DNA of 44,880 bases from positions 146,292 to 191,171 of the forward strand of contig JBBHKE010000900.1 of the NCBI GenBank assembly GCA_037447655.1, read 5' to 3'. This DNA comes from Zygnema cylindricum. Lineage: Eukaryota > Streptophyta > Zygnematophyceae > Zygnematales > Zygnemataceae. Positions 11,614 through 21,904 of the stretch are shown piece after piece. Every line of letters begins with the position of its first letter. Position 1 is the stretch's first letter. The position numbers and the translations under genes were made by a program. The notes beneath the pieces are model-generated. The model did not search any database, was not told the DNA's origin, and was given only the letters and a program-made list of their open reading frames with translations.

Positions 11614-12944
11614 TGTTGTTCTTTGGTCTAAAATAGACCGCAGAAGCGACCCAAACTATCATGCAAGAAGCTAAGCGAAGCTAGGTCAATGAACAATCAT
11701 TTGAAATGCATCCTCCATTTAACATACAACAACATTTAGGGTTTCATGGAATAATCAACATAAATAACCCTATGACAACATCTAAGGTTTGATGGAATAA
11801 TCGACATAAACAAACCCTAGGACAAATGCATAAACAATGCATATCAAACATATATAAAAACATAAATAAATAATAACACACAAATGCATCACACATAAAC
11901 AAGAGTATAATCAAAGTATAATCAAATAATCATTATATCATTCAAAGTGCATGACCTAATCGACAACCCTAAAATACTACATCTTCGGTCCCCACTTTAC
12001 TAACCAGCATTGATTATTATTCTAATGAAGCTCAAACCTATATATACACTTGTGAGCTGTTAACAAATCACTAAGTGTCAAAATAACCAACGTAAATTAC
12101 GTAACTGTCACTAAATCAAATTAATCGTAAGCGTACACCTGAGAGTCAAGCAATCGTAAGCGTACACTTGTCTGCAAATGCGACACATAAATTAAAGTGT
12201 CGAAACCCTAATTAACCACTTAATATAAAATGTCATAATCAGCACTAATTTAATAATACAAATAAGACAAAGCATTGTTGTTCCAAATATTTTCAAGTAC
12301 ACGTAATCTCATAGAATCGTATGCTGAGTCATGCTGAGTCATGCTGAGTCACTCAACGAAACTCCTTGATTTTCGTCAAAGAATCCGGGACGTCCAAAAT
12401 AAACATCGTGTGATTGACGCGATTTCGCGTCACCACTACTTGAAAAAAATAACGGCGGCTTATATCCACCGTACGTCACTCTTATTTGGCACCCTTGATG
12501 TTGAGCCACGTGCCACTTCCATCCACTTGACGAAATGATATTTTACAATCCAAATCTGTACCGTATCGCAACCACGTACTTCGTCATAAATGCCGCCTGC
12601 CGAAATAAAGGTACACCTGTCCAAAATAGATTCTACGTACCAGCGGCGTCCTTTTCATAAATTCCGCCTGTCGCACATTATGTTCCGTACGATCGATGTA
12701 CACTTTCAACATTTCGTATATGAAACGTCGATTATCTCACGTCGGATTGCTTCGCGATCCGCCGTCCATTTCCTCTCACATTTCGCGCCACTCAATTACT
12801 CCATTAATTTTACGTGTACATTTAATTCCCCAATCCATAAATTCTTTCGAACCTCCACAATATATCGCGTAAATGCGTACGCACGAAACATCGCGTACGC
12901 ACGAAACGCTCCGTACGCACGAAACTAAGTTTTCAAAAACAACA
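11614..12944. repeat. Right LTR
   Basis: 1331 bp, matches 9356-10689 throughout. The TGAGTCA triplet (12325, 12335, 12345) and the CGTACGCACGAAAC triplet are preserved. It ends AACAACA directly before the CTTCC duplication. Confidence 0.92.
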
Positions 12945-12949
12945 CTTCC

Positions 12950-13217
12950 CCTCCCTCCTCGTTTTTCCTCTCTCTTTACCATTCTCTCTCTTTATCATAT
13001 GCCACGTGTGACGAAGACCTTGGTCGAGAACCATTCGGGCGGGACAGTTGTCATCTTGTGGGCCAACACAGCGGAAGTAGGACCTGGAGGGAGAAGGAGA
13101 GCGAGAGGGAGAGGGAGATGGAGAGGGAGAAGGAGAGGGAGAGCGAGAGGGAGAGCGAGAGGGAGGAGAGGAGGGAAGGGAAGGATTTCCAGTTTAGCCA
13201 GTGTAACGGATATGTAG
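12950..13217 (+). pseudogene. Candidate coding exon, right part, after LTR insertion
   Basis: Continuation of the frame described at 9069-9355: PPRFSSLFTILSLYHMPRVT then KTLVENHSGGTVVILWANTA. After about 13080 it dissolves into Arg/Gly repeats made by GGGAGA units, so any real exon probably ends near 13075. Family unknown. Confidence 0.25.
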
Positions 13218-13690
13218 ATTATACCTGCTGTCAAATATTTTAACTCTCCCTCTCTCTCTCTCTCTCCATCGCTCGAGCTCTCTCTCTCTCTTCCCTCCCA
13301 TTTCCCTCTCTCACTCCCTCTCGCTCTTTCTTTCTCCCATTCTCGCCCTCTCCTCCTCTATTCCCAAGCCACTATTACTTCCACAGCTCTTTCTCTGACT
13401 TTCTCTCTCCTTGCCTCTCAGCTTACCCGTCCTTCTATTCCCTTCACTGACATTGAATATCTCTCTCCCCCCCCTCTCTCTCTGTCTTCTGCTCTCCCCT
13501 TCTTTCTCTCTCCACCTCTTCCTTTCTTTTCCACTTTTCAAGTCTCTTATTTATCCCCGTGGATATCTTTTTCCATCCTCCCTCACTTCCCTCTCGCCCT
13601 CCCTCCCTCTCTCCTTCCCACCCTCCCTCTCTCACCCCCTCTCTCCCACTTTCTCCCTATATTCTTATATATTTCCCTCCTTCCCACACT
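13083..13690. repeat. Polypurine tract followed by polypyrimidine tract
   Basis: 13083-13180 is GGGAGA/GAGAGC-rich and 13240-13690 is TCTC/CCTCCC-rich. The two halves are complementary in kind and could pair as a long imperfect hairpin. Reading frames here are low complexity only. Confidence 0.85.
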
Positions 13691-14800
13691 GAAAGTGTCT
13701 ATTGCACCCGTCCCAATGTGTCTACCTTCTCCCCCCTCCCCATCCCCCACCCTTCTAATGCCGCCTTTTCGCCTTCAATCGATTCCATTCACTTTTCGTG
13801 GATCTCTCTAATTTGTTTATACGTAGCTTTTTTTTTTAACCTTTTGTTGTATTTTTTTTGTCTTGCCGTCATTCGAATTATGTTGGTTGTGTTCGCTAAA
13901 TTTTCATCGATTCCCTTTTTTTTGTTTGTTTTTTTTGCAGTTGTGACAAACGCAATATTCCTTCTACAAATGGAGATAACGGGCATACTATTGAAGTATA
14001 AAAGAATCAGTTTTGAACAATAGGGGGGAAGTGAGGGCGGATAGGAAAGAGGGAAGGCGAGGAAGGGGCAAGAGTAGAGGTGAGGGAAGAGAGGGGTGAA
14101 AGAAAAAAATAGAGATTTTAGAAGAAGTATGGTAAAGGTAGCTTTGATGTTATTCATTTGGGTTTTTTTTTACACAAACAACAACAAGAAATTAAATATT
14201 GATAAATGTAGGTATGAATAAAAAGTCATGTTTTCTTGGAGTTGTACATTCGGTGATTATCCGACATAGGATTTCGTTTTATCAGTTTTGAAATATTTTA
14301 TATTTAGGGTTCCAATTCTTGTAAAACTTTTATGTGCCCGATGAAAGCAATATAAAACAAAGGAATTTGTTGTTTATGGTTTTAATTTATATTATACATA
14401 TTTCTGTTTATGTTTATCATTTGTGTTTTTTGATTTTTGTATCTTATTTATTAGTTTGCTATACGTTTGTAAAATGTGTTTTTTCTTGTTAAAAAGTTAT
14501 GATCCGAGGTTATTCTAATAACGAAATAAATAAATTAAAATACTTTTCAGAACCGAAAATGAAATAAGGAAATACAAGAAACAAAAATTAATTCCGATTG
14601 TTGTTTGTGATTACGGTGGACCAAGTTTAAGAGACGAAGTGTATAAGTTATTTTCTATTAACGAAGAAAAAAATAACTTGGGATGACATTTTATTTGTTC
14701 GGTCAAAAAATTCGCGTTATGCTCGTGACACACAAGTAATCTATGGGGTATAACTTTAATGCAACTATGTATACCTTCAATCTATAGTAGAGTCAAAGTT
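13691..14800. other. AT-rich sequence without a recognisable gene
   Basis: A T-rich run ending TTTTTTTTGCAG at 13940 looks like a splice acceptor, and the frame after it stays open for about 27 codons. I see no partner exon and no family resemblance. Confidence 0.3.
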
Positions 14801-14804
14801 CTAT

Positions 14805-15095
14805 CATTCAGCCACGATATATTTTCATCGTTGAATGTTAGAATTTTGTTTACCATCAAAATTACCATTCAGCGACGAGACATTCTCGTCGCTGGATTCT
14901 CGTGTCGATTTTCTACACCTCAGCGACGACACATTGTGGTCGCTAAAAATGGGTTAAGCCGGGACTGACGTAATAATGGACTGTTTTTTTCGCCATCCCT
15001 AGAATTTCACATGTAACCAACGAAGTCCTAAACACATTGCAAACATCTGTGCCGAATTTGTGCACTTCAGCGATGAGAATGATTCGTCGCTTCAA
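14805..15095. repeat. Cluster of AGCGACGACA-type palindromes (left cluster)
   Basis: Four short palindromes with a CAGCGACGA...TCGTCGCTG core, at about 14806-14836, 14868-14893, 14930-14946 and 15068-15093, spaced 30-130 bp apart. The same motif is arrayed at 17508-17590 and 20070-20181. Dense sub-terminal motif arrays of this kind are typical binding sites of plant transposon proteins. Confidence 0.8.
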
Positions 15096-15164
15096 CTGCT
15101 TGAATGCCGAAAAAAAGGTAGTAATGGACTGTATTGGTCGCCATCTCGGGAATATTACCTGTTA

Positions 15165-15250
15165 TCGACGAAGCCGTAAACACATTGAATACATGTGTAA
15201 TAACTAATGAAGCCGTAAACACATTGAATACATGTGTAATAACTAATGTC
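15165..15250. repeat. Tandem duplication of a 36-bp unit
   Basis: GAAGCCGTAAACACATTGAA followed by TACATGTGTAATAACTAAT occurs twice in direct succession. A weaker relative (GAAGTCCTAAACACATTGCA) lies near 15021. Confidence 0.8.
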
Positions 15251-17507
15251 ATCAATTTATTTTTCCATACATCATTGTCAGTAACAAACTTCAAAACGAA
15301 AAACAAAGAATGACAAGATTATATCCAAAACATAAAGGGTACAATTTATTTGACAAAGTTTGACAAACGTTAAGTCATCAAAGTCTTTCTCCATACATCA
15401 TCAACAGCCCGAAACTTCAAAATGGAACACTGATAAGGATACGATTATATTGAAATCATCAATGATACATTTTTCCCAACATTATTTTATAAACACTAAA
15501 TACCATTACCACACTAACCATCCAAAACTACTAATAAAAAACTATAACAAATCAACACTAAACACTACTTTTATAATTTTATGATAAAGCTTGTCCTCTC
15601 TTCACACACTGCACCACTTCTCTATGAAACGACTCAAAATCTTCGGTCTCCCATTCAGCGTCCGTGTCATCGCGAACCTCATCCTCCCGAGTGTCGGCAT
15701 CTTGAGTGCCTCGGACAAAATCTCGTGCCACTATAGAGAGAATTGGCACCTCATCGCCTTCGAAATGGCACCGCCATTTCATGATGATAATTTGTAAATC
15801 CTGCGTCAGCATGCTCTCCTCCTATTTCCCGTCCTTTAATGACAATCCGCACTGAATCATTGCTTTGCGTGCGTAACCCATCCCATTCTTATCCTTCATT
15901 GCGTTCACTTCGCGAATTGAATCGCGAGCCAGCGTAAGGAAAAAAGCCTTCCCGGGCCCGAGTAGCTTCCCGAACCAACCCTTGCCACTCGGATGGGACC
16001 ACGCATGCTTCTCGATCCCGTTCATTTTCCAATCCTCCCATTTCCGCGACCATACCTCCTTGATTTTGGAAACGACAAAGGAGTCGGCGGGTTGCACGAG
16101 GTGAGTCGCACAAGGAGGGAAGAAGTGTAGAATAGTCCTCTTGGCGAGTAAGACTTGGTTCAACTCCTTGGAAATGTTGTGACCGCCACAATTGTCGAGG
16201 AATATTATTTTTTCACGCCCTTCGCGATCTCCTTGATAAGACCTCGGCTCCTCTATCCATTGCGGGAATACGGTTTTATCATTCCATCTTTTGGGGCCAG
16301 TTCGGTAGCAAACTCATACAAAAAGAAAAAACAAAGGAAAGGGAGAAGGGGTGAATTACGTTAGGGGGATTTAATGAAGGAGGGAAAGGGAGGGAAGAGG
16401 GAGAAATATTAAATGACGAGGAAAAGGACGAGGAGGAAGCATTAAGAACCAATAAAAAAGGGAAAAACATTTATTCATATAGAGTATTGCGTAAAGATTG
16501 GTGATTTATAAGGGAGATGAACATAAATCGAAGGATTTAAAATTTAATGAAACTTACCCGGTACATCGTCGGTTAGGCCCTTTATCGGGTAATTACGAGC
16601 GCGGTTGGTTAATATCAACATTGGAGCCTCTATTCGGGCGTTCACCCCCCCCTGTGAGTCGTACCATCAATGTCATGGACTCTCCGCCACCCGCAACGTC
16701 CGCGTATCTAACAACCTCGTCGCCGCCAAAGCCTAAAGTCTTTTTGTTGTCCATGTTTACAATCAAATGCGTCTCGTCCATGTTCTCCACCAAATCCTCG
16801 TTAAAGAGACCTATAATCCACCAACAAAATAGATAAACGCAATAGAAAACAAAACACAAGTAAGTTCAATGAAAGGGGAAACAAAATACAAAACTAAATA
16901 TGTCAAGAGGCAATAAATGGAATGGAAATACGAAGCATACCCGATTGGAATCCCCTTTTTAGTACGCCCATGTGATATGCCACGGATCTTTCAATGTACT
17001 CCTCCTTCTCCGGACTTAGTTGTAGTTTCCCCTTTTGAGCTCGCGCGACGATGCTATGCTTCTCAAAAAAACGTTGAATCCAACGCCGACTAATTTTTGG
17101 CTTGATCTCTTCACAATTCTCGTCGGAAAATTCAGGCGCACCCTCTTTCTTCATTTTGGCGATGATGTGATTTGCCAATTTTCCCACAATGATAGTAGAC
17201 ATTTTCAAACCCGCCTTTTGGAATCGGAAAAATTCGTCCACTAGTTCCTCGTGAACCTTGACAACCCATGGTAACTCTTTCCTTCCCCTTCCCGGAAACG
17301 CCTTCGTTACTGCCACACTCCTCTTTCCAAATCCTGCGGAAGATAAGGTGAGAGTAGTCTCCCTTATCCCTTTGAGTAGCGCCACCCGTTCTACCCACCA
17401 CCGTCTCGCTTTCTGGTACTCTGCGATTGGATTAATGAAGCAAAAAAAAATTAGTGATTGAATTCCTATGAAGATGTTTAACTCATTTAGTCTCGTCTTG
17501 GCTTAAT

Positions 17508-17590
17508 TAGCGACGACAAGTTGTCGTCTCCTAATTCAGCGACGACAATTTGTCGTCGCTGAATTAGGCGACGACAACCTGTCGTCGCTA
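17508..17590. repeat. AGCGACGACA palindromes (middle cluster)
   Basis: Three consecutive near-perfect palindromes: AGCGACGACAAGTTGTCGTC, AGCGACGACAATTTGTCGTCGC, and GGCGACGACAACCTGTCGTCGC. A half site, TTAGCGACGACAAG, follows at 17761. They lie just outside the 3' end of the nested gene. Confidence 0.9.
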
Positions 17591-17824
17591 ATTCCATTAC
17601 GACCATCTACTGTGGTTGAATGGCATAAAACTCGACTACCCTAAGATTCATGGTTCACCGATGACTGGAATTTGTCGGTGCTTACGGATGAACCTCTGTC
17701 ATCGGTATATTGAACTTGCCCGACTAATTAAAAAAAAAAAAAACATTGTGAGTATGTGGGTTAGCGACGACAAGAGAAGAGAGAAAATAAATTATAATTA
17801 ATTAGCAAGTAACATACATACCGA

Positions 17825-19726
17825 TTACTGCAATTTTTTTTGAGACAACTCCCGAATGAGCATCGCTATTTGTTCTTGATGGGCGGCCAATTGGTCAGTG
17901 AGTGCCTCAATTGTTCGTCGCCATTCCTCTTCTGTCGGTGGTGGAGGTGGGGTCATCAGACGCCGAACCCGTGGAATTTCGCATAAACGGGCTCGCCTCA
18001 CACAAACATTTTGGAACTTATGTAGAACCGCGGTACGAGCCTTGCGCAAAGCTATTACCTTTGGAGTTCTTCGACAATACTTTAAGACGGTGTATAGACG
18101 AGGGTCCCACGGATGGTAAGCCGCAATAGGTGGGGAACATTCACGCGATACCCGCGGTCATCATGAACAATCCATGAATGGCGTGGATCCGCCGAATCGA
18201 ATTGCCGTATGTGGGTGAACGTCGAGCCTCGGTCGTCACCGTTGATGAAGAGCCACGTCGGATGAGCGGGAACATCGGGGGGGATGTCTAGAATCTCCGG
18301 TCGCGGATTTTCCCTTGTGTTTAGGGAGCGAGGTTCACCATACCTCCAATGTTCAGGCCATTCGGCAACCGGAATGAAGTGCTCGACCCGAGGCACAAAA
18401 CTGTCCATGTCCTCCTCTCTCGTGGGAGGAGGAAAAAACCAATCAGGATCCTCAACTCGGTAGGGAGCTTGAGGACCCGGATTTCCCAACACAACGCCTC
18501 TCTCCCTATTTGGTGATGGAGGCACCTCAAACACGTTGTCATCATCCGCGTATTCATCCTCTTGTTGTCGTCCCTCGCTATCCGGACTTTGCTCGTCCTC
18601 GGTGGCGGGCTCATCCACACCCTTCCATACCCGAATATGCGTGGGATGTTCTTCCTCTGGGGCTAGATCCTCAACCGGCGGTTCCTCCCCATCCACAATG
18701 CTCTCATCGCTACAAGAAGTGGAGGGGACGTAATCTTCATCACTCCATTGACTAACTTTCCGCTTTCCAAGTTTTATTTCCCTCCTCCTCTCTAACCTTT
18801 TCTGTGCCTCACTCCCTCCCACATCCTCCCGCTCATGAAAAATCGACTTTTTCCTTTTAATTATCTTCTTCCTCTCAACTCTTCTCACCGCCTCACTTCC
18901 CTCCCCTTCCTCAACCATCGCCCCTTTTCCCCTTCCTTCTTCATTTAACGCCTGCTCTCCTCCCGCCTCACCTATTTCCTCCCTCCCCCTATCATCCCCT
19001 CCCGCCTCACCTATTTCCTCCCTCCCCCTATCATCACATACCTTATATTTTTTTGTCATCCTCGTACTCCTCCTCTCTACTCCTCCACCTGTCTCAGTTC
19101 CCTCCCCTTCCTCAACAATCGCCCCTTATCCGCTCCCTTCCACACCTGGTGCCGTGTCCCCTCCCGCCTCACCAAGTTCCTCCTCCCCCCTCCCACCAGA
19201 AACCCTAATTTTCCTGTTTAGCCTTTTACTCCTCCTCGCTACTTCTCCCCCCGTTTTACTACCCTCCCCCTCCTCAACTGTCGCCGCTTTTTCCAATCCT
19301 ACCTTAGAAAAAACCGCCTCCCCCAACCCCTCCGCAGTCAATGGATTCCCCCCCCCCCACCTTGCCTTTTTCCTCCTCCTCCCTCTTATAAAAAACCCTA
19401 CATTTCCTTCTTACCCTCCTTTTCCTCTTCTCTACTGCTTCCCCCACCTCTCTTTCCTTCTCCCCCTCCTCAACCGTCGCCTTTTCTCCCTTTCCCCCCT
19501 CATCGTTTACCTCCTCCACCCTACTCACCTCTACAGATGCCTCCCTTTCGTTCCCTTCCCTTTCTCCTCCTTCCCTTTCTCTTCCTTCCCATCCAATGGC
19601 TAACGGGATTGCTCCCTCTCGTTGCCTTGCCAACTCTTCCGCGGTCGCTGTAATAAGGGGAGGATAGCGACGACGTTGAGCAACCACAGTACGTGGTCGC
19701 TTAATTTTCTTGTTGCCGCCCTTCAT
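17825..19726 (-). pseudogene. Broken accessory gene nested in the transposase intron
   Basis: Begins at MKGGNKKIKRPRTVVAQRRR (19726). It continues as three to four diverged acidic-basic repeats (VEEGEG then a run of R/K then V then REE...GEAGG), reaches a conserved-looking module (WLFINGDDRGSTFTHIRQFD and SWIVHDDRGYRVNVP), then YHPWDPRLYTVLKYCRR. It ends in a Pro-rich stretch and a coiled coil (IEALTDQLAAHQEQIAMLIR). The single frame is broken by a C11 run at 19348-19358 (one base too many), an in-frame TAA near 19127, and a 1-nt shift near 18133. I do not know the family. Its nuclear-looking composition and its place among palindromes suggest a transposon accessory DNA-binding protein, in the way TNPA serves CACTA elements; this is inference. 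Confidence 0.55.
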
Positions 19727-20069
19727 AGCTAAGCTTAAAATTAGCGTGTAAAAATGAGGTGAAGAAGACGTGGCTACGAAGAGTGGAGGGTGCAGTAAAC
19801 TGTACAGACGTAAAACCCTACTTTTATTACGTAAAAATAAACTATTTCGTGCGGGGGATACTTTCATTACGAATGGCCATGCACGAAATTACTTAAAACC
19901 CTATCCGATGTGTTTGAAAATTCCACAATGGGGCGTCGATAAAACTAATTTAATTCCACGTTTCACTTACCACGCGGATTCAATATTGGACGTCGGCGCG
20001 TATGCAACAATACGTTGTTGGACATTACAATATTAACCGGACGACGTTTCTATTAGAAATTTCCAACGT

Positions 20070-20181
20070 TAAAGCGACGACGCACTGTCGTCGCTTTTCG
20101 ATTTCTCCAACATTCGCAAAATCTCGGATGCAGTACACTTAAATTTTTGCATACCGGCGACGACACTATGTCGTCGCTGGT
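20070..20181. repeat. AGCGACGACA palindromes (right cluster)
   Basis: Two palindromes, AGCGACGACGCACTGTCGTCGCT at 20072 and GGCGACGACACTATGTCGTCGC at 20157. They lie inside the transposase's first intron, between exon 1 and the nested gene, so with the middle cluster they frame the nested gene. Confidence 0.9.
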
Positions 20182-20804
20182 ACATACGTTCTTACACGCA
20201 TAAAAGCGCAATTGGACGACGTTGTATAACAAACCATCATAAATACACGAGATGGTTAGAGGGAAGAATATGGCATGTACAAACATGCAATACGAGGGGG
20301 GCACAATCAATTTATACATTATTGAATATGTAAAATTAAATTACAAACAATGGGAAACAACGACAAACAAATTAAGCAACTAAGGGTTGCTACATAAAGG
20401 TAAAGATTATAGATAAAACACTTACTTGTACGATACCCCCCCGAAAAATGTCGCAAAAACATCTTCACAGTCCTCAGGATGAGCAGTTCCTTTCCATTCG
20501 CGTGATTATCGGCGATCATCCAATTGATTACCCGCAGTCGAGTAACCTTCGTTGACACTTGCTGAACTTTTCGGGTCGACACCCGGACGTTCCCGTATTT
20601 ATCACACGGTGGGTCCAAATTTCCGGTCACAACGCCTTCCACGAGGGGGTCCACGTCAGGTGATCCCCTTCCTTCGTTCGGTGGGTCTTGTCCTTGAGTT
20701 TCAGTACATTCCATGTCCTCTTCAGTTAGTGGTGGTAATAAACCCGCCGTAGCGGTGTTTTTCGCCGCAAAAAATGTGGTAATATGGGAAGTAATCGGCC
20801 ACAT

Positions 20805-21838
20805 ATTACGAATAATAAATCTGCCTTTTTGTCCAAATGACGATACAAAGCAAATAATAGAAAAGCAAACGTGAAGGTAATGGAAGGATGCGGAAAGACA
20901 GTGTCAATATTGGACCAAACGCCAGGTATATATACTAAATAAAAAACCCAATCGTGGGAAAAAGAGAGGGAAACCATTCTCCTTACCTTCGGGCGTCAAA
21001 ATTTAAATTTTAACTTTGCAGGCGGTCCAAATATTTTAGATGACACAAAGAAGGCGGGAAAGTTTCAAAATTTTCGTCAGTTTTGAGAGGGGGTATGCAC
21101 GTGATAAGCGACCGACGATTTTCATGAAAGAGCCATGGTAACCGCCTGCTTCTTGACGTACCTACGGATCAGCTTTCGAATGGCGACGGGTATGATAGGC
21201 GGTTGGTGTAACGTCATGTTGGAGCCGTAATGTTTGCGTGGATATAAAATTGTCCACGTGTAAATTTGGGCGACCATCCCGAAACGCTTGAGACGAGGTG
21301 GTTGGTTAAATTGTACAGTTGGGACCAATTTAGAATAGGAGTATACTCTATTACGTCATTACATTAACGCTAATACCGGTCACAAGTTAGGGAGACAGAC
21401 GGAAATGCATCCATTTTAGAAGTAACACACATTTTAGCATGAATTCACGCTAATTAAACAGACGTCGCGACAGTATTAGAGTAAAGAACCCTTATTACCG
21501 TACATTGTCGACGTAAAACGGAAAAGCGACCAACCGTTGAAACAGCAAGCGTTGCGTAATCGATACACGCGTAGAAATTACACTCCGTAAAACTTTATCA
21601 AAGTTGTATACCTAACAGCGAATACATGACGCCTAACTGCAATGAAATATTTTGACATGTACGTTGGAATGATTTACACTGTTACGTGACGGCGTACGAT
21701 CTGATTTAAGTTGTACGGCTACTTTTATTAGTGTAAACATGTTTGCGACCGACATTTTTTTTTTCAGAGATCCAAATTACCATAACCAAACAATTAGAAT
21801 GTATGATTTTTTCCAAAATTTTCAAATTCTTAAATAGC
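20805..21838. other. Upstream region of the transposase gene
   Basis: No protein-like frame. 21840-21905 holds a short CACCACGG...CGGTG structure that includes the right terminus at 21901. The transposase promoter should lie here, but I see no decisive TATA element. Confidence 0.35.
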
Positions 21839-21904
21839 GTACACCACGGTAAATTTTTTTATACGCTAAAAAAACTTACACGCTAATAACGATTGGCGGT
21901 GTAC

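Larger units (their letters stand above)
9356..12944. mobile_element. Complete non-autonomous LTR retroelement (TRIM/LARD-like)
   Basis: Two near-identical LTRs (9356-10689 and 11614-12944) bound a 924-bp interior. The element starts TGTTGTT and ends AACAACA, and is flanked by a perfect 5-bp target-site duplication, CTTCC at 9351-9355 and 12945-12949. The interior has no reading frame for gag, protease, reverse transcriptase or integrase, so it must be mobilised in trans. LTR divergence is only about 1 %, so insertion is recent. Orientation is not fixed because neither primer-binding site nor polypurine tract is convincing; TGGCGCCACG at 10722 is a possible but distant primer site. Confidence 0.9.
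15579..20714 (-). pseudogene. pogo/CENP-B-like DDE transposase, four exons, two lesions
   Basis: Exons on the minus strand: 20714-20426, 17420-16941, 16810-16558 and 16312-15579, all with GT-AG borders and phase 1 junctions. Exon 1 gives an N-terminal helical region (RLRVINWMIADNHANGKELL). Exon 2 completes a YRTKYQKARRWW segment and a CENP-B/Tc5-type DNA-binding helix-turn-helix (SRRWIQRFFEKHSIV). Exon 3 carries the first catalytic Asp (VENMDETH), exon 4 the second (IIFLDNCGGHN) and third (HLVQPADSF), as in DDE_1 (PF03184). Lesion 1: a run of eight C at 16645-16652 shifts frame after MVRLTGG; seven would keep all exon phases consistent. Lesion 2: an in-frame TAG after SLKDGK near 15820, where relatives usually have Trp. 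The 3-kb first intron contains another gene. Probably inactive unless the run length is a sequencing error. Confidence 0.85.
8367..21901. mobile_element. Possible 13.5-kb DNA transposon defined by matching terminal repeats
   Basis: The 5' end CACCGCCAATCGTTATTAGCG at 8367 is matched perfectly, in inverted orientation, by CGCTAATAACGATTGGCGGTG ending at 21901. Both are followed outward by TA. The CGCCAATCG variant is seen only at these two places. Between them lie the DDE transposase gene, its nested gene, the palindrome arrays and the LTR element, which would be a later insertion. TA targets suit the pogo/Tc1 superfamily. The alternative is that each terminus is the surviving end of a separate small MITE. 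Confidence 0.4.

Noticed and set aside
14805-15095. CRISPR-like array
   Set aside because: Short palindromes with irregular spacing in a eukaryotic intron-containing locus; they match transposon sub-terminal motifs instead.
18082-18755. Plus-strand frames opposite the nested accessory gene
   Set aside because: Antisense to the better supported minus-strand frame with repeats and coiled coil.
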